A DNA stretch of 64,000 nucleotides from Methylomonas sp. AM2-LC (GCF_039904985.1 NZ_CP157005.1:2991001-3055000); one strand, 5' to 3'. Counted from the first letter of the stretch, positions 49,601 through 58,954 are shown. Program-made: numbers and translations. The notes: generated from the sequence alone by a model not told the origin.

Positions 49601-50373
49601 TTTTGTATCAGTTCGATAATTTGCTGCGGATGCTCCAAAGCATATTGCCAACCTTTAATGGTGGCTCGGCTGATTTTGGCAACACGCTCAGGATGCTCAA
49701 ATAACTCTTTCTGGGTAGTGAATAAATTATCGCCGTAAAAATCGATGCCGTAGTTTTGTGGATTGATAATATTGACATCTATGCCCCGCACCTTTAATAA
49801 AAAAGGTTCTGTGGTGGTGTATGCAACCACCACATCGACTTTTCCCTCAATAAAGTCTTTTTGAAAATGATCGTCAAATTTTACTTCATTGATTTTAGTT
49901 AAGTCGCCCAGGGTTTTAAGCAAGAGCGCGTTTAGAGGGGCAACGAGCTGATTGCCGGCACTGTACTCGACTTTTTTGCCAACCATTTCATATGGACTAA
50001 TGATGCCGCTCTCCCGACGGGAAATAAAAACCAAGGGAGAATGCTGGAAAAATTGATTAACTAAGACAACCGGGTCGCCTTTTAAATGGTAAATCAACAA
50101 ACTGCTGTCAGACACCCCATAGTCTGCTTCGCCATTGACAACCTGTTTAACAAAATCTTTATTAAAATCTATTTCTTTTAAAGAGACATCCAGCCCTTCA
50201 TCGCGATAATAGCCTTCTTCTATGGCCGCATAATAACCAGCAAACTGAAAACTATGCCGCCATTTCAATTGAATGCTGACATTTTTTAAAGCATCGGCCT
50301 GCGCATCCGCCCAACTGCTTACCGGCATAAGCAGTATAAGAATGGCCAATAATCGCCCGATCAACTCAGTCAT
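46684..50373 (-). CDS. Hybrid sensor kinase with two periplasmic ligand-binding domains
   Basis: A 1229-residue membrane signalling kinase. In order: signal peptide (to about 22); an NMT1/THI5-like binding domain (about 32-245, with QLKWRHSFQFAGYYAAIEEG); a type 3 solute-binding domain (about 345-560); one membrane helix (about 574-591, KVIGVFLFILLVIFY); a PAS domain (about 625-720); HisKA with the phospho-acceptor His760 in SHEIRTPLNAIIGF; the ATPase domain with NLIGNAVKFTEQG and DTGIGIP; and a receiver with Asp1052 in VLMDIRMPVMDGY. A C-terminal helical part of about 110 residues follows; it has no clear Hpt His. The NMT1 part suggests sensing a thiamine-precursor-like or other amine ligand. 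It follows the HD-GYP gene by 50 bases. Confidence 0.87.
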   Translation of the reverse strand: MTELIGRLLAILILLMPVSSWADAQADALKNVSIQLKWRHSFQFAGYYAAIEEGYYRDEGLDVSLKEIDFNKDFVKQVVNGEADYGVSDSSLLIYHLKGDPVVLVNQFFQHSPLVFISRRESGIISPYEMVGKKVEYSAGNQLVAPLNALLLKTLGDLTKINEVKFDDHFQKDFIEGKVDVVVAYTTTEPFLLKVRGIDVNIINPQNYGIDFYGDNLFTTQKELFEHPERVAKISRATIKGWQYALEHPQQIIELIQKKYNPNLSTAFLQYEADATRQMIIPDLVALGSVDPARYRLVAEDYQRLGFTDNKVVDDGFFYALTNQTNQGAVSLSEEEKAWLRQHPTLRFTGDPNWLPYEAFDSKGQYIGIVSEYLHVLEQKLNIKFEVEPSRSWRESVEKARQGAVDVISEEIDSNLRDQMTFTQAYLSSPVVIVMRDSANYVDSINQIKQQRLAILKDYGGSPAIINAYPSIHFFEANNVQEGLTAVSTGEVDALLCTLAQASYTISSQSINNVRIVGKTEFTTQVGLGVRKEYAAMLVPMLDRALASIPQMEKQRISDHWGNERFATKTDYWLLAKVIGVFLFILLVIFYRNRRLVHEIKRRKKSEKQVRSLHQRFALATKVASLGVWELKLTEPPQILFDDKMFEIYGISSKTQPTYEEWLSFVHWDDLPIVHQFIDKLKSTQGEEHIEYRIIRSDGKIRTIYNGACSVERENRCLKITGVNQDITQRKKTETALKNAKLQAENANQAKSQFLANMSHEIRTPLNAIIGFTDLLNEQVKDGRLKSFVKTIQNAGHTLLLLINDILDLSKIEAGKLRIDKKTCNPHHLFSELGQIYMMKIRERNLDFILEIDPKIPENLILDATRLRQILFNLIGNAVKFTEQGHICLKARTANEDPIGSKLDLYIDVEDTGIGIPLDQQTLIFNEFEQLEGQDVRKYGGTGLGLAISKRLTEMMGGEISLRSAPGIGSTFTLCLKDVAIASLAVEADVPEIMTPVRFYAATLLVVDDIEDNRGLLRECFAETELTLIEAENGQQAIDKMQTEKIDLVLMDIRMPVMDGYQASKVIKSFSSVPILALTASVMQDEYERTKSENFDGYLRKPVLKADLVAELMRFLPYELIENQEPTLQTPVFSQAELQVLPTALLELEALTNMCHLISRNNNMSEISQFADAVLAIGNQYALKVVVDYATELQQYIDCFDIVAIKKALGHYVQLLENLSSSISKPVVS

Positions 50374-50423
50374 TCCTTAATGGAAGAGTGATTCGGCTAG
50401 GCCAAATATACACAAAATGACCA

Positions 50424-51494
50424 TTATCTGGAATTGGCGATAGCAATAAATTCATCCAGATGTTCCTGAAAAATATCGACTAACTCCGGATCAAAGTGTG
50501 TGCCTCGCTGCTCGATAATAAAGTTTACCGCATCGTCAATATTCCAAGCTTCTTTATAGTAGCGCTTGTGTGTCAGTGCATCGAACACATCCGCCAAAGC
50601 CACAATACGACCGTAGATATGAATGTCTTGTCCTTTTAGTCCACGTGGATAACCATCACCATTCCACTTTTCATGATGTTCGTGGGCAATAATGGCGGCC
50701 GCTTTAAGCAGTTTGCGGTCCGAATGTGATAATAATGCGTAGGCATTGGTGGTATGCCTTTTCATGATAAAAAACTCTTCGTCAGTATAACGTCCAGGCT
50801 TATGCAAAATATCTATGGGTACGGTCATTTTGCCAATATCATGCATCGGTGAAGCATGGTAAAGATTTTCGATGTCGTCTTCACCCAAACAGGGATGATA
50901 TTTAGCCAGTAAGGCTGAGTGTTCGGCAACGCGTTTTATATGTTTACCGGTTTCGTCAGAAGTGGCTTCCATCAACTCAGCCAGTATAAAAATAGCTTCT
51001 TTTTGACTGTCTTCCAATTCAGTCAGTAAACGCAGCATTTCAAACTTTACTTTAGTTTTTAGATCAATATTATGTTTGATGAGCAGCTTTTTAGCATGGA
51101 AAAGATCCAAATGTGTTTTAACTCTGGCTAACAGTTCATTGGCATGAAATGGCTTGGTTATATAATCCACCGCCCCTAATTCAAAACCCTTGGTAATGGA
51201 ATCCACATCCACTTTTGCGGTTAAAAAAATGATGGGAATATCTTTGGTCGCGGGGTTTTCCTGCAATTTTAAGCAAACATCAAAACCATTGATACCTGGC
51301 ATCATGATATCCAATAATATCAAATCAAACTGTTCCGAATCTTCGATGAGTAACCGTAGTGCTTCCGCACCATGATGCGCAAAAGAAAAATCGTAGTTGT
51401 CTTCCTTAAGTATGTTCATGGCTACACGAATATTGTCAACAACATCATCAACAATCAGTATGCGGCTGTTAGTTTTTACACGAGTGCTATTCAT
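50424..51494 (-). CDS. Response regulator with HD-GYP phosphodiesterase
   Basis: Two-domain regulator that should hydrolyse cyclic-di-GMP. The receiver domain has the phospho-acceptor Asp62 in LILLDIMMPGINGFD and a Lys in the DYITKPF motif. A helical linker leads to the HD domain with His218-Asp219 (SPMHDIGKMTVP), then HHEKWNGDGYPRGL containing the GYP motif and HIYGRIVALADVFDALTHKR. It is upstream of the hybrid kinase in the same transcript. Phosphotransfer from that kinase to Asp62 would link a periplasmic signal to c-di-GMP levels; this link is inferred. Confidence 0.9.
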   Translation of the reverse strand: MNSTRVKTNSRILIVDDVVDNIRVAMNILKEDNYDFSFAHHGAEALRLLIEDSEQFDLILLDIMMPGINGFDVCLKLQENPATKDIPIIFLTAKVDVDSITKGFELGAVDYITKPFHANELLARVKTHLDLFHAKKLLIKHNIDLKTKVKFEMLRLLTELEDSQKEAIFILAELMEATSDETGKHIKRVAEHSALLAKYHPCLGEDDIENLYHASPMHDIGKMTVPIDILHKPGRYTDEEFFIMKRHTTNAYALLSHSDRKLLKAAAIIAHEHHEKWNGDGYPRGLKGQDIHIYGRIVALADVFDALTHKRYYKEAWNIDDAVNFIIEQRGTHFDPELVDIFQEHLDEFIAIANSR

Positions 51495-51925
51495 TTACTT
51501 TGCATATTGGTCTTACCTGCAACCTTTTTGATTATTAAAAGAATGTCATTACTCACATTCATACAGTCTATACGAAAAAACAGCATAAACTAATCACTAC
51601 CCGTTTCGCCTTTCATTGGCATAACACGCCAAACTGTTAACGTGCAAAACGCTTGCAATCCGAAACAAAATTTTTTGCGCTATCATAGACGATTTTTAGT
51701 ATGACAAAGTTTCGACTAAGTAACATAAATGATAAAAACATAAATATTAATCAATTTCCATAAAAAATGTAGTTTTATTATAGTCAGTCCTCAATTTTTT
51801 AACAAAGCAATTGATAACTAAACATCTTGGTAATGTTTGCGCATCAGCTGGGGCAGTAACTTAATCAGACCACTACACACAAGTTGCTTTAAGCAAAAGC
51901 CTTAACGCTTAGTAATTTCTATATA
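51495..51925. other. Divergent intergenic stretch
   Basis: A+T-rich spacer between the HD-GYP gene and the plus-strand RND pump. It should contain both promoters; no gene, RNA or repeat is evident. Confidence 0.4.
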
Positions 51926-54900
51926 ATGAGGGTTTTGCCGCTCTACATTCGCTTACCATCAGCCATGCTTGCCCTTATTGTTCGTTTTTCTATCCGTTTT
52001 TCCGGCCTGGTGGTAGTGTTGGCTGTTTTACTGCTGGCTTATGGCAGTTACCGCTTTGCCGGGGCTGGCTTAGATATATTTCCAGAATTTGCACCCAAAC
52101 AAGTCATTATCCAAACCGAAGCACCTGGCCTGGCCGCTGAACAAGTGGAAGTTCTGGTCACCCAGCAAATCGAAACCGCATTGGGCGGTTTAATTGGCCT
52201 AAGTAGCCTACGCTCGCAATCAATACAGGGCTTATCTATCGTAACGGCGATTTTTGCCGAACACAGCGATGTATATCGCAATCGACAACTGGTTAGCGAA
52301 CGCCTTACCAGCATTAATCAGCGTTTACCGGTTGGTATCGGTATGCCGGTGGCCTTACCTTTGGCATCATCATCCGCAACGGTACTCACTATCGGCATGC
52401 ATTCTGATCAGAATAGCCTGATGGACTTGCGCACACTGGTAGACTGGACTCTGGCTCCCAGGTTACTAGCCATTCCAGGCGTGGCGGACGTTAATGTGTT
52501 TGGCGGAGATATACAACAATTACAGGTACAAATCAAACCAGAGGCTCTGCAACGCTTTAATCTAAGCTTGGACGATATTGTCAGCGCCACCGCCAGTGCC
52601 GCCGAAATGAATGGTGCCGGCTTCATCGAAAATAGCAACCAGCGCTTTACCTTGCAGATTAGCGGTCAACCGCAATTGCCTGAACAGTATCAGCGTTTGG
52701 TGGTAAAACGCCAGAATGGCAACAACATTTTACTGGGTGATGTGGCCGATATTCGCTACGCTGCGGAACCCGCCATTGGTGCCGCGCAAATTATGGGCAA
52801 ACCCGGCATCGTCATGATGATTATTGCCCAATACGGCGCTAACACCCTATCGGTTTCCCGACAGGTTGAAGCCGCACTGAACGAGTTTGCGCCTTTATTC
52901 GCCAAACAACATATCGATTTTTACCCGCATTTATTTCGGCCTGCCGATTATATTGAAACCTCCTTGCATAATTTGTCGGGGCATTTATTGATCGGCGGAT
53001 TTTTTGTTTTATTAATCCTGTATTTATTCTTATTCAACTTACGTAGCGCCTGCATCGCTGCCACCGCTATTCCGCTGTCGCTGATGGCCGCAGTTCTGAT
53101 ATTACTGGAAACCGGATCTAACTTGAATATTATGGTGCTAGGTGGATTAGCCATCGCACTGGGTGAAGTGGTAGACGATGCCATTATTGATACCGAAAAC
53201 ATCTTCCGGCGCTTACGTGAAAATCAGCTGCAAGATCAACCTGCGCCACTCAGTAGCGTCATCTTTGCGGCATCCATGGAAGTGCGCAGCTCGGTGGTGT
53301 ATGCCAGCTTTATAGTCGCCCTGGTTTTTGTACCCTTGCTGACCTTAGGCGATGTGGCAGGTCGATTATTCGCCCCACTGGGCTATTCTTATATATTGGC
53401 GATTTTGATGTCCTTATTGGTCGCTTTAAGCTTAACCCCTGCATTGTGTCATCTGTTACTGCAACGTAATATCCCGGTTAATCTCGATCCACCGCTGATC
53501 AATATGTTAAAACCAGTGTACACGCGCTTGCTAAACTGGGTAATGCAACATTTTAAATTAATTATCACCCTCAGCAGTTTGACCTGCGTGTTAGGTATAA
53601 GTGTATTTGTCAATTTTGAGCACAAATTTCTACCGGAATTACGCGAAGGACATTTTATTATCCATACAGCCAGTGTACCGGGAACCTCACTGCCGGAATC
53701 CATACGCATAGGCAGTTTACTCACGAACCAATTCTTAAATATACAAGGCATTGAATCCGTGTCGCAATGGGCTGGCCGCGCAGAACGCGGCGCAGACACT
53801 TACGGTAGCCACTACAGTGAATATGAAGTGCGTTTAAAGCCATTAAGTGGTGCCGATCAACAACAGGTATTAGAAGAATTACGCGACATTCTGGATGATT
53901 TTCCCGGCATCCATTACGAAGCCAATACCTTTTTAACCGAACGTGTGGACGAAACCATATCAGGCTATACGGCAGCCATGGTAGTCAATGTGTATGGACA
54001 TGACCTGACCGACATGGATAAACAAGCGCAGCACATTGCGCAAATCATGCGCAGCTTGACCGGTAGTGAGGATGTGCAACTGCGCTCGCCACCCGTTACC
54101 GCCATGCTGCAAGTGGCATTGGATGCTGAACAATTAACCTTTCGCGGTATTCAACCTGCGCAGGTGATGAATGCATTACAAGTGGCCTACGAAGGCCGTA
54201 TCGTGGGTAAAAATATCCAAGGCAATCGTATTTTTAACGTGACCGTCATTATGGCACCGGAAAAACGCCAGCAAATAGAGTTAATGCAGCAATTACCACT
54301 TAAAAACAGCGAGGGAGAACGTGTGTTACTTGGCGAGGTAGCGCATATCAGTCCAGGCGAAGGCCGTTACAATATCCTGCATCAAGGTGCGCAACGCATC
54401 CAAACCATCACCTGTAATATTAATGCAGTGGATATGGACAACTTTATACAGACCCTTAAACAACGCGTGTTAAACGAACTTGATTGGCAAAATGGCAGTT
54501 ACCCGGAATTTGTGGGTGCCGCCCTGGAACAAGCTAAAGCCCGCAATGCCTTAATTCTACATGCATTACTGGCAGGTGCCGGGGTGTTATTGCTGATATA
54601 TTTGGCTTTGGGCAGCGTACGCCATGTGGTGTTAACCCTGGTTAATTTACCGTTTGCCCTGCTCGGAGGCGTAGCGGCGGTGGCCCTCAGCAATGCCAGT
54701 TTATCAGTTGGTTCTATCGTCGGTTTCATCACCCTATTTGGTATTACCGTGCGTAACTGCATTATGTTAATTTCACACTATCGGCATCTGGTAGAACAAG
54801 ACGGTTTAGCCTGGAATAAAGCCACCGCCTTACAGGGCGCACAAGAACGCTTACCTTCCATTTTAATGACGGCATTGGTAACAGCTCTGGCCATGCTGCC

Positions 54901-55054
54901 CATCGCCATCAATAGCGACAACCCCGGCCGCGAAATCATGGGCCCCATGGCCGCCATAATCATCGGCGGCCTGGTGTCGTCTACACTGTTAAATTTATTG
55001 CTATTGCCGTGTATATTGTTGCGGTATGGTCGATTTGCGGATGTTGATCGATAA
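51926..55054 (+). CDS. Orphan RND efflux permease, CusA/HME-like
   Basis: A 1042-residue RND pump. The start region (IRFSIRFSGLVVVLAVLLLA) and FAPKQVIIQTEAPGLAAEQVE match the heavy-metal branch. The TM4 signature is GLAIALGEVVDDAIIDTENI. Compared with the CzcA at 14.3 kb, the first essential Asp is an Ala here, while the later Asp and Glu are kept; this resembles CusA more than CzcA. No adaptor or outer-membrane factor lies next to it. The ATG at 51965 (MLALIVRF) is an equally possible start. Partner proteins must come from elsewhere, or from the 13-kb or 2.9-kb loci. Confidence 0.8.
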   Translation: MRVLPLYIRLPSAMLALIVRFSIRFSGLVVVLAVLLLAYGSYRFAGAGLDIFPEFAPKQVIIQTEAPGLAAEQVEVLVTQQIETALGGLIGLSSLRSQSIQGLSIVTAIFAEHSDVYRNRQLVSERLTSINQRLPVGIGMPVALPLASSSATVLTIGMHSDQNSLMDLRTLVDWTLAPRLLAIPGVADVNVFGGDIQQLQVQIKPEALQRFNLSLDDIVSATASAAEMNGAGFIENSNQRFTLQISGQPQLPEQYQRLVVKRQNGNNILLGDVADIRYAAEPAIGAAQIMGKPGIVMMIIAQYGANTLSVSRQVEAALNEFAPLFAKQHIDFYPHLFRPADYIETSLHNLSGHLLIGGFFVLLILYLFLFNLRSACIAATAIPLSLMAAVLILLETGSNLNIMVLGGLAIALGEVVDDAIIDTENIFRRLRENQLQDQPAPLSSVIFAASMEVRSSVVYASFIVALVFVPLLTLGDVAGRLFAPLGYSYILAILMSLLVALSLTPALCHLLLQRNIPVNLDPPLINMLKPVYTRLLNWVMQHFKLIITLSSLTCVLGISVFVNFEHKFLPELREGHFIIHTASVPGTSLPESIRIGSLLTNQFLNIQGIESVSQWAGRAERGADTYGSHYSEYEVRLKPLSGADQQQVLEELRDILDDFPGIHYEANTFLTERVDETISGYTAAMVVNVYGHDLTDMDKQAQHIAQIMRSLTGSEDVQLRSPPVTAMLQVALDAEQLTFRGIQPAQVMNALQVAYEGRIVGKNIQGNRIFNVTVIMAPEKRQQIELMQQLPLKNSEGERVLLGEVAHISPGEGRYNILHQGAQRIQTITCNINAVDMDNFIQTLKQRVLNELDWQNGSYPEFVGAALEQAKARNALILHALLAGAGVLLLIYLALGSVRHVVLTLVNLPFALLGGVAAVALSNASLSVGSIVGFITLFGITVRNCIMLISHYRHLVEQDGLAWNKATALQGAQERLPSILMTALVTALAMLPIAINSDNPGREIMGPMAAIIIGGLVSSTLLNLLLLPCILLRYGRFADVDR

Positions 55055-55266
55055 AAATGGCCCGGCGAGTTAAATACACTTTTTATTGGTTTAACAATGT
55101 ATACGTGTTGAATACAGCCCAGCCTTTATGGTTGCGATTCGCTCATCTTAAACTTATACAAATACCAAGTTTAGTTTTTAAAATGGGGGGGATCCCAGAA
55201 TCTAAACAAAATTTATCGGTATCCACTACAATTAAAGCTTTCCTGACTGCCTTAAACCATCAGCAT

Positions 55267-56052
55267 ATGAACTATCCAGCCAAACTTGTAAGTAGCGTGT
55301 TCGTGTTGTTTTATCTGCACAATTGTCAGGCTGCGGAAAACGCCCTTGCAGATTTATTACCCCGCATTAAACCGGCAATTGTGGCAGTTGGTACTATTCA
55401 ACCCTCACGTACACCGCCAGAAATATTTATGGGCACGGGTTTTGTGGTGGGCGATGGCCGCAGTATCATTACCAATGCGCATGTCGTTGCCAAAGAACTG
55501 GATGTGCAGCATCTGGAAAAATTTGCCATTTTTTTTCTACAAGATCATAAAGTGATGATGGGGCAAGCCGATTTAACTGCTACGGATGACAATCATGACT
55601 TGGCCTTATTAACGCTGAAAGGTGGTCAATTACCGGCAATGGAAATTGGCGACTCTAACAAAGTGCGTGAAGGTGAGGTGTATGCTTTTACCGGTTACCC
55701 GATAGGCATGGTTTTAGGTGTACATCCAGTCACACACAAAGGCATGATTTCGGCTATTTCACCCAGTGCCATTCCGGCCAGTAATTCCAAACAATTAAAT
55801 GTAAAAATGGTAAAAAGTCTAAAGACGCCATTCGATGTGTTTCAGCTGGATGGCACCGCTTATCCAGGTAATAGCGGCAGCCCTTTATACGACCCAACTA
55901 GCGGCAAAGTAATCGGTATTCTAGATAAGGTATTTGTGCAGGGTAGTAAAGAAAATGCCATTAGTAACCCCAGTGGCATTACTTATGCCATACCGGCAGT
56001 GCATATTAAAAAACTGCTAGAAGTTGAAAGCCAACCAGAGTCAAACCAATAA
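55267..56052 (+). CDS. Secreted trypsin-like serine protease
   Basis: A 261-residue chymotrypsin-fold protease of the S1C/DegP-like type without a PDZ domain. Signal peptide MNYPAKLVSSVFVLFYLHNC, cut near QAA. The catalytic triad is visible: His72 in TNAHVV, Asp111 in NHDLALL and Ser203 in GNSGSPL. The frame is open back to 55057, next to the pump stop, but the added 70 residues look non-homologous and bury the signal, so I use the ATG at 55267. It may clip or degrade periplasmic proteins; whether it works with the pump is not known. Confidence 0.83.
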   Translation: MNYPAKLVSSVFVLFYLHNCQAAENALADLLPRIKPAIVAVGTIQPSRTPPEIFMGTGFVVGDGRSIITNAHVVAKELDVQHLEKFAIFFLQDHKVMMGQADLTATDDNHDLALLTLKGGQLPAMEIGDSNKVREGEVYAFTGYPIGMVLGVHPVTHKGMISAISPSAIPASNSKQLNVKMVKSLKTPFDVFQLDGTAYPGNSGSPLYDPTSGKVIGILDKVFVQGSKENAISNPSGITYAIPAVHIKKLLEVESQPESNQ

Positions 56053-56070
56053 CCGATAATATAATTAGTT

Positions 56071-57639
56071 ATGCGCTGGCAGTTGACTTATGCATTAAGC
56101 CTTACTCAACAGCGCGTTATCATCACTATGATATTTTGTGCAGGCTTAATTCTACGCCTGCAAAGTATCCGGTTTGGCTACCCGTTAAGTACCCATCCTG
56201 ATGAACCCACACTGGTCAATATCGCACTAGGAATTTTAAATACAGCCGATCTTAATCCGCATTTTTTTAATTACCCAAGTTTAGTCATATACCTGCAAAC
56301 CCTCCTCAGTGCCTTATTGAACTGTGTGTATGCCGTGTTTATGCATGGCTCACTAGACACGATTCCAAACATTCAATTTTATATGCTGGGACGTGGTTTT
56401 GCAGCCTGTATGTCCAGCCTATCCTTACTGCTAATTTGGCAAATAGGTAAACGCTTGATTAGCCCCCTGGCTGGACTTTTTGCAGCGGCTATCGCGACGG
56501 TATCACCATTGCATGTGGACAACTCGGCGCTGGTAACCACGGATATCTGGGTAGCTAATTTTTCAGTACTAGTGTTGTGGTATGCCTGTAAAATATATGC
56601 TGGCGGACAAAAGCGTGACTATATATTGGCTGGCATTGCCGTGGGTGTATGTACCGGCAGTAAATATACGGCGCTAGTCAGCTTTACCATGGTGTTAGTC
56701 GCACATTATGTCTATTGCCGAACTCAGCAACGTCCTTTAGGTAATAAACAACTAGTCTATGCGGTACTATTTGCTGGTATCGGCTTTCTAGCTACCACCC
56801 CCTATGCACTGCTAGAACCACTCGCCTTTATACGTAGTATCCGCTACGAAGCTTACCACTATCGAACCGGACATTTGGGTTTTGAAGCCATTGGCGATCA
56901 TAGTTACAACTTATATTTTAATGCACTCTACTCAAATAGTGGCTTAGGACCCTGGGTCACCAGTCTGGCGCTATTGGCATTATGTTTCATTGCGGATAAA
57001 CGCTATCGCTATTTAAGCATGCTGGCGGTATTCCCAGTCCTTCTCTTGCTACTGATCGGTTATTACAAAGTATTTTTTGTACGTAATATGGTAGGCACCC
57101 TACCCTGTCTGGCTTTATTAGCCGCGTTTTCGTTACAGTTTATTTTCAACAAATTGTCAGTGCATCTAAAACAGCCAGTTTTACAATTAGCAATAACCAG
57201 TTGCTTAATATTATTGATTTGCCTACCCTTAGCAATTCAATCTACACAAGAAATGCTAAACAAAAATTTACCCGATACACGCTGGTTAAGCCTGACTTGG
57301 ATCAAAGCGAATCTTCCCCCACACAGTAAAATCGCCCGTGAGTTTTTTACACCACCTGTGGAAACAATCAGCACCGACTACACTGTTGTGGAGTTGGGTA
57401 TCAGCGGTTTAGCAACAAATGCTGATAAGATTGATAACAATGTCGATTATGTCATCGTCAGCTCCAGAGATGATGATCGCTTTTTTGATGGTAGGGAAAG
57501 TTATGCAGAATTAGCTAAACGCTATAGCACTTATTTCGCTAACCACCGCTTAGTTTATGAGTTAACTGCAGACACTACACGTAACTATGGACCAAGCATT
57601 CGAATCTATGAAAATAAACGGGTTAATCAATACAATTAA
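56071..57639 (+). CDS. Family 39 glycosyltransferase (ArnT/PMT-like)
   Basis: A polytopic membrane glycosyltransferase that uses lipid-linked sugars. The catalytic Asp-Glu lies in the first loop, STHPDEPTLVNIALGIL, with the FNYPSLVIYLQ stretch behind it. About ten membrane helices fill residues 15-400, for example LLIWQIGKRLISPLAGLFAA. A periplasmic tail of about 110 residues ends the protein. The gene begins 18 bases after the protease stop, so the two may be co-transcribed. Acceptor (lipid A, polymer or protein) is unknown. Confidence 0.8.
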   Translation: MRWQLTYALSLTQQRVIITMIFCAGLILRLQSIRFGYPLSTHPDEPTLVNIALGILNTADLNPHFFNYPSLVIYLQTLLSALLNCVYAVFMHGSLDTIPNIQFYMLGRGFAACMSSLSLLLIWQIGKRLISPLAGLFAAAIATVSPLHVDNSALVTTDIWVANFSVLVLWYACKIYAGGQKRDYILAGIAVGVCTGSKYTALVSFTMVLVAHYVYCRTQQRPLGNKQLVYAVLFAGIGFLATTPYALLEPLAFIRSIRYEAYHYRTGHLGFEAIGDHSYNLYFNALYSNSGLGPWVTSLALLALCFIADKRYRYLSMLAVFPVLLLLLIGYYKVFFVRNMVGTLPCLALLAAFSLQFIFNKLSVHLKQPVLQLAITSCLILLICLPLAIQSTQEMLNKNLPDTRWLSLTWIKANLPPHSKIAREFFTPPVETISTDYTVVELGISGLATNADKIDNNVDYVIVSSRDDDRFFDGRESYAELAKRYSTYFANHRLVYELTADTTRNYGPSIRIYENKRVNQYN

Positions 57640-57660
57640 CCAAAACATATCGATTGCCTA

Positions 57661-57690
57661 CGTGGATATAGAGAGGTACGAACCACATCA
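57661..57690. repeat. Dispersed repeat, copy 3
   Basis: Degenerate copy: CGTGGATATAGAGAGGTACG then AACCACATCA. Reverse orientation to 21721. Confidence 0.4.
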
Positions 57691-57821
57691 TAAAGTCCTA
57701 ACCAGCCGACAGCAATCTTAAAATCAAAGCATAGCTATCAATATCGACAACAAACTGAAACAAAACTATAGCTATCCATACAGCTGTATTTTGTCGAGAA
57801 AATAAATGGTGTTGGGAAGAA

Positions 57822-57856
57822 ATGATGCGGTACGCTTAGCGTTCACCACATCCTAC
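57822..57856. repeat. Dispersed repeat, copy 4
   Basis: ATGATGCGGTACGCTTAGCG then TTCACCACATCCTAC. Same orientation as copy 1, with a longer middle. Confidence 0.55.
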
Positions 57857-57900
57857 TCTCTGGAGTTAGTAGATCGGTCTTGTAAAACCCATTACCCTAG

Positions 57901-57935
57901 GTAGCATGTGGTGAGGTACGAACCGCATCATTAAG
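57901..57935. repeat. Dispersed repeat, copy 5
   Basis: GTAGCATGTGGTGAGGTACG then AACCGCATCATTAAG. Reverse orientation; with copy 4 it forms an inverted pair about 45 bases apart. Confidence 0.55.
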
Positions 57936-58114
57936 CCGTAACCGCTGGCATCAATGTTACAATCAATGCATAATATTGTTAGATATGCCGACGAAAAAAG
58001 GCGCATCAATGGCGAAATATGTACATCACGCTATCAACACATCCTTCCCTACAGATTTGTTAACATGAGCATAAGTGTGTAATTTAAAGCTCATGGTTAG
58101 GTGATAACCAACAA

Positions 58115-58618
58115 TTAAAACGCACACTCCTCTGCCACATAAACAGCTTGAAAGCTGCCAGAAACCACTTTAGCAGCATTCCCCGCCGGCCCATAATTGA
58201 CATAGCGTCCTGAAATTAAAGCATCACCATATAATTGTCCAATCGCTGTAAAGGCAGCGATATTATGTGCGTGTGCTGAAGCATAGAAGGTTACATTATT
58301 TGCATCAATCAGCCATTCCCCATTGCCACCTTGTGTAAACATGAACGATTTTTTGGTGAACACACTGTGCTTTTCAGTGTCTTGATTTGCAATAGGTTCC
58401 AAATACCAAGTATTGTCAGTACGTACACAAAAATTTGCGTTACCCGTCACTGTATGTTCATTGGGTACTTGGTAATAAGAAATAATCCAATTACCGGCTT
58501 TAAGTGGATGAGCAAGCAAAGGCGGTGGCTCAATAGGAAGGGGGGTACCCGCTATCAAAATACCGGGTAAACTAAAAGCTATAAAAGAAATCAAAATATG
58601 TTTATAAACACCGTTCAT
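58115..58618 (-). CDS. Secreted protein, paralogue A of an uncharacterised pair
   Basis: Not a recognised family, but clearly a relative of the next gene. The signal peptide runs through ISFIAFSLPGILIAGTP, then a Pro-rich start (PIEPPPLLAHPLKAG), the shared core WIISYYQVPNEHTVTGNANF, GGNGEWLIDANNVTFY and FTAIGQLYGDALISGRYVNY, ending SGSFQAVYVAEECAF. Two Cys, one in the core and one at the end, are kept in both copies and may bridge. I use the ATG at 58618, which has AGGAAAG just upstream; longer frames exist. Likely periplasmic or extracellular. Confidence 0.6.
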   Translation of the reverse strand: MNGVYKHILISFIAFSLPGILIAGTPLPIEPPPLLAHPLKAGNWIISYYQVPNEHTVTGNANFCVRTDNTWYLEPIANQDTEKHSVFTKKSFMFTQGGNGEWLIDANNVTFYASAHAHNIAAFTAIGQLYGDALISGRYVNYGPAGNAAKVVSGSFQAVYVAEECAF

Positions 58619-58954
58619 TACTTTCCTCATAATCAAAAGATAAGAAAGGATGTTAAATGTAAATCCAAATACAAAATAAGAGAATGACATTACATCCAAT
58701 GCAGGAAAGGAGTTTATATGGCTTCGTCAAAACAAACTGTACGCTACAGAACATAGTGACTTGTTCTAAAAAACCCGTAACGCAACCAATTTCACAACGA
58801 ATAAGCAAATCGTAACTTTCAACAAAATACCTTTACATTTTTAAGCAATGACCTTTAGTGTGTACTAAACAAAGCATGGCGCATCTATAAAAATTGATGC
58901 GCATCCTGACGTCGGCAAGCTGAATAGTTACCAAAAAATTGCTATATCGGATTA

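Larger units (their letters stand above)
57640..58114. other. Intergenic stretch with three repeat copies
   Basis: About 475 bases without a gene. Three copies of the dispersed repeat lie here (57661, 57822, 57901), in both orientations, so the stretch may be a repeat-insertion hot spot. Confidence 0.5.

Noticed and set aside
57640..58114. CRISPR array
   Set aside because: The repeats are variable in sequence, spacing and orientation and there are no cas genes; they are dispersed repeats.
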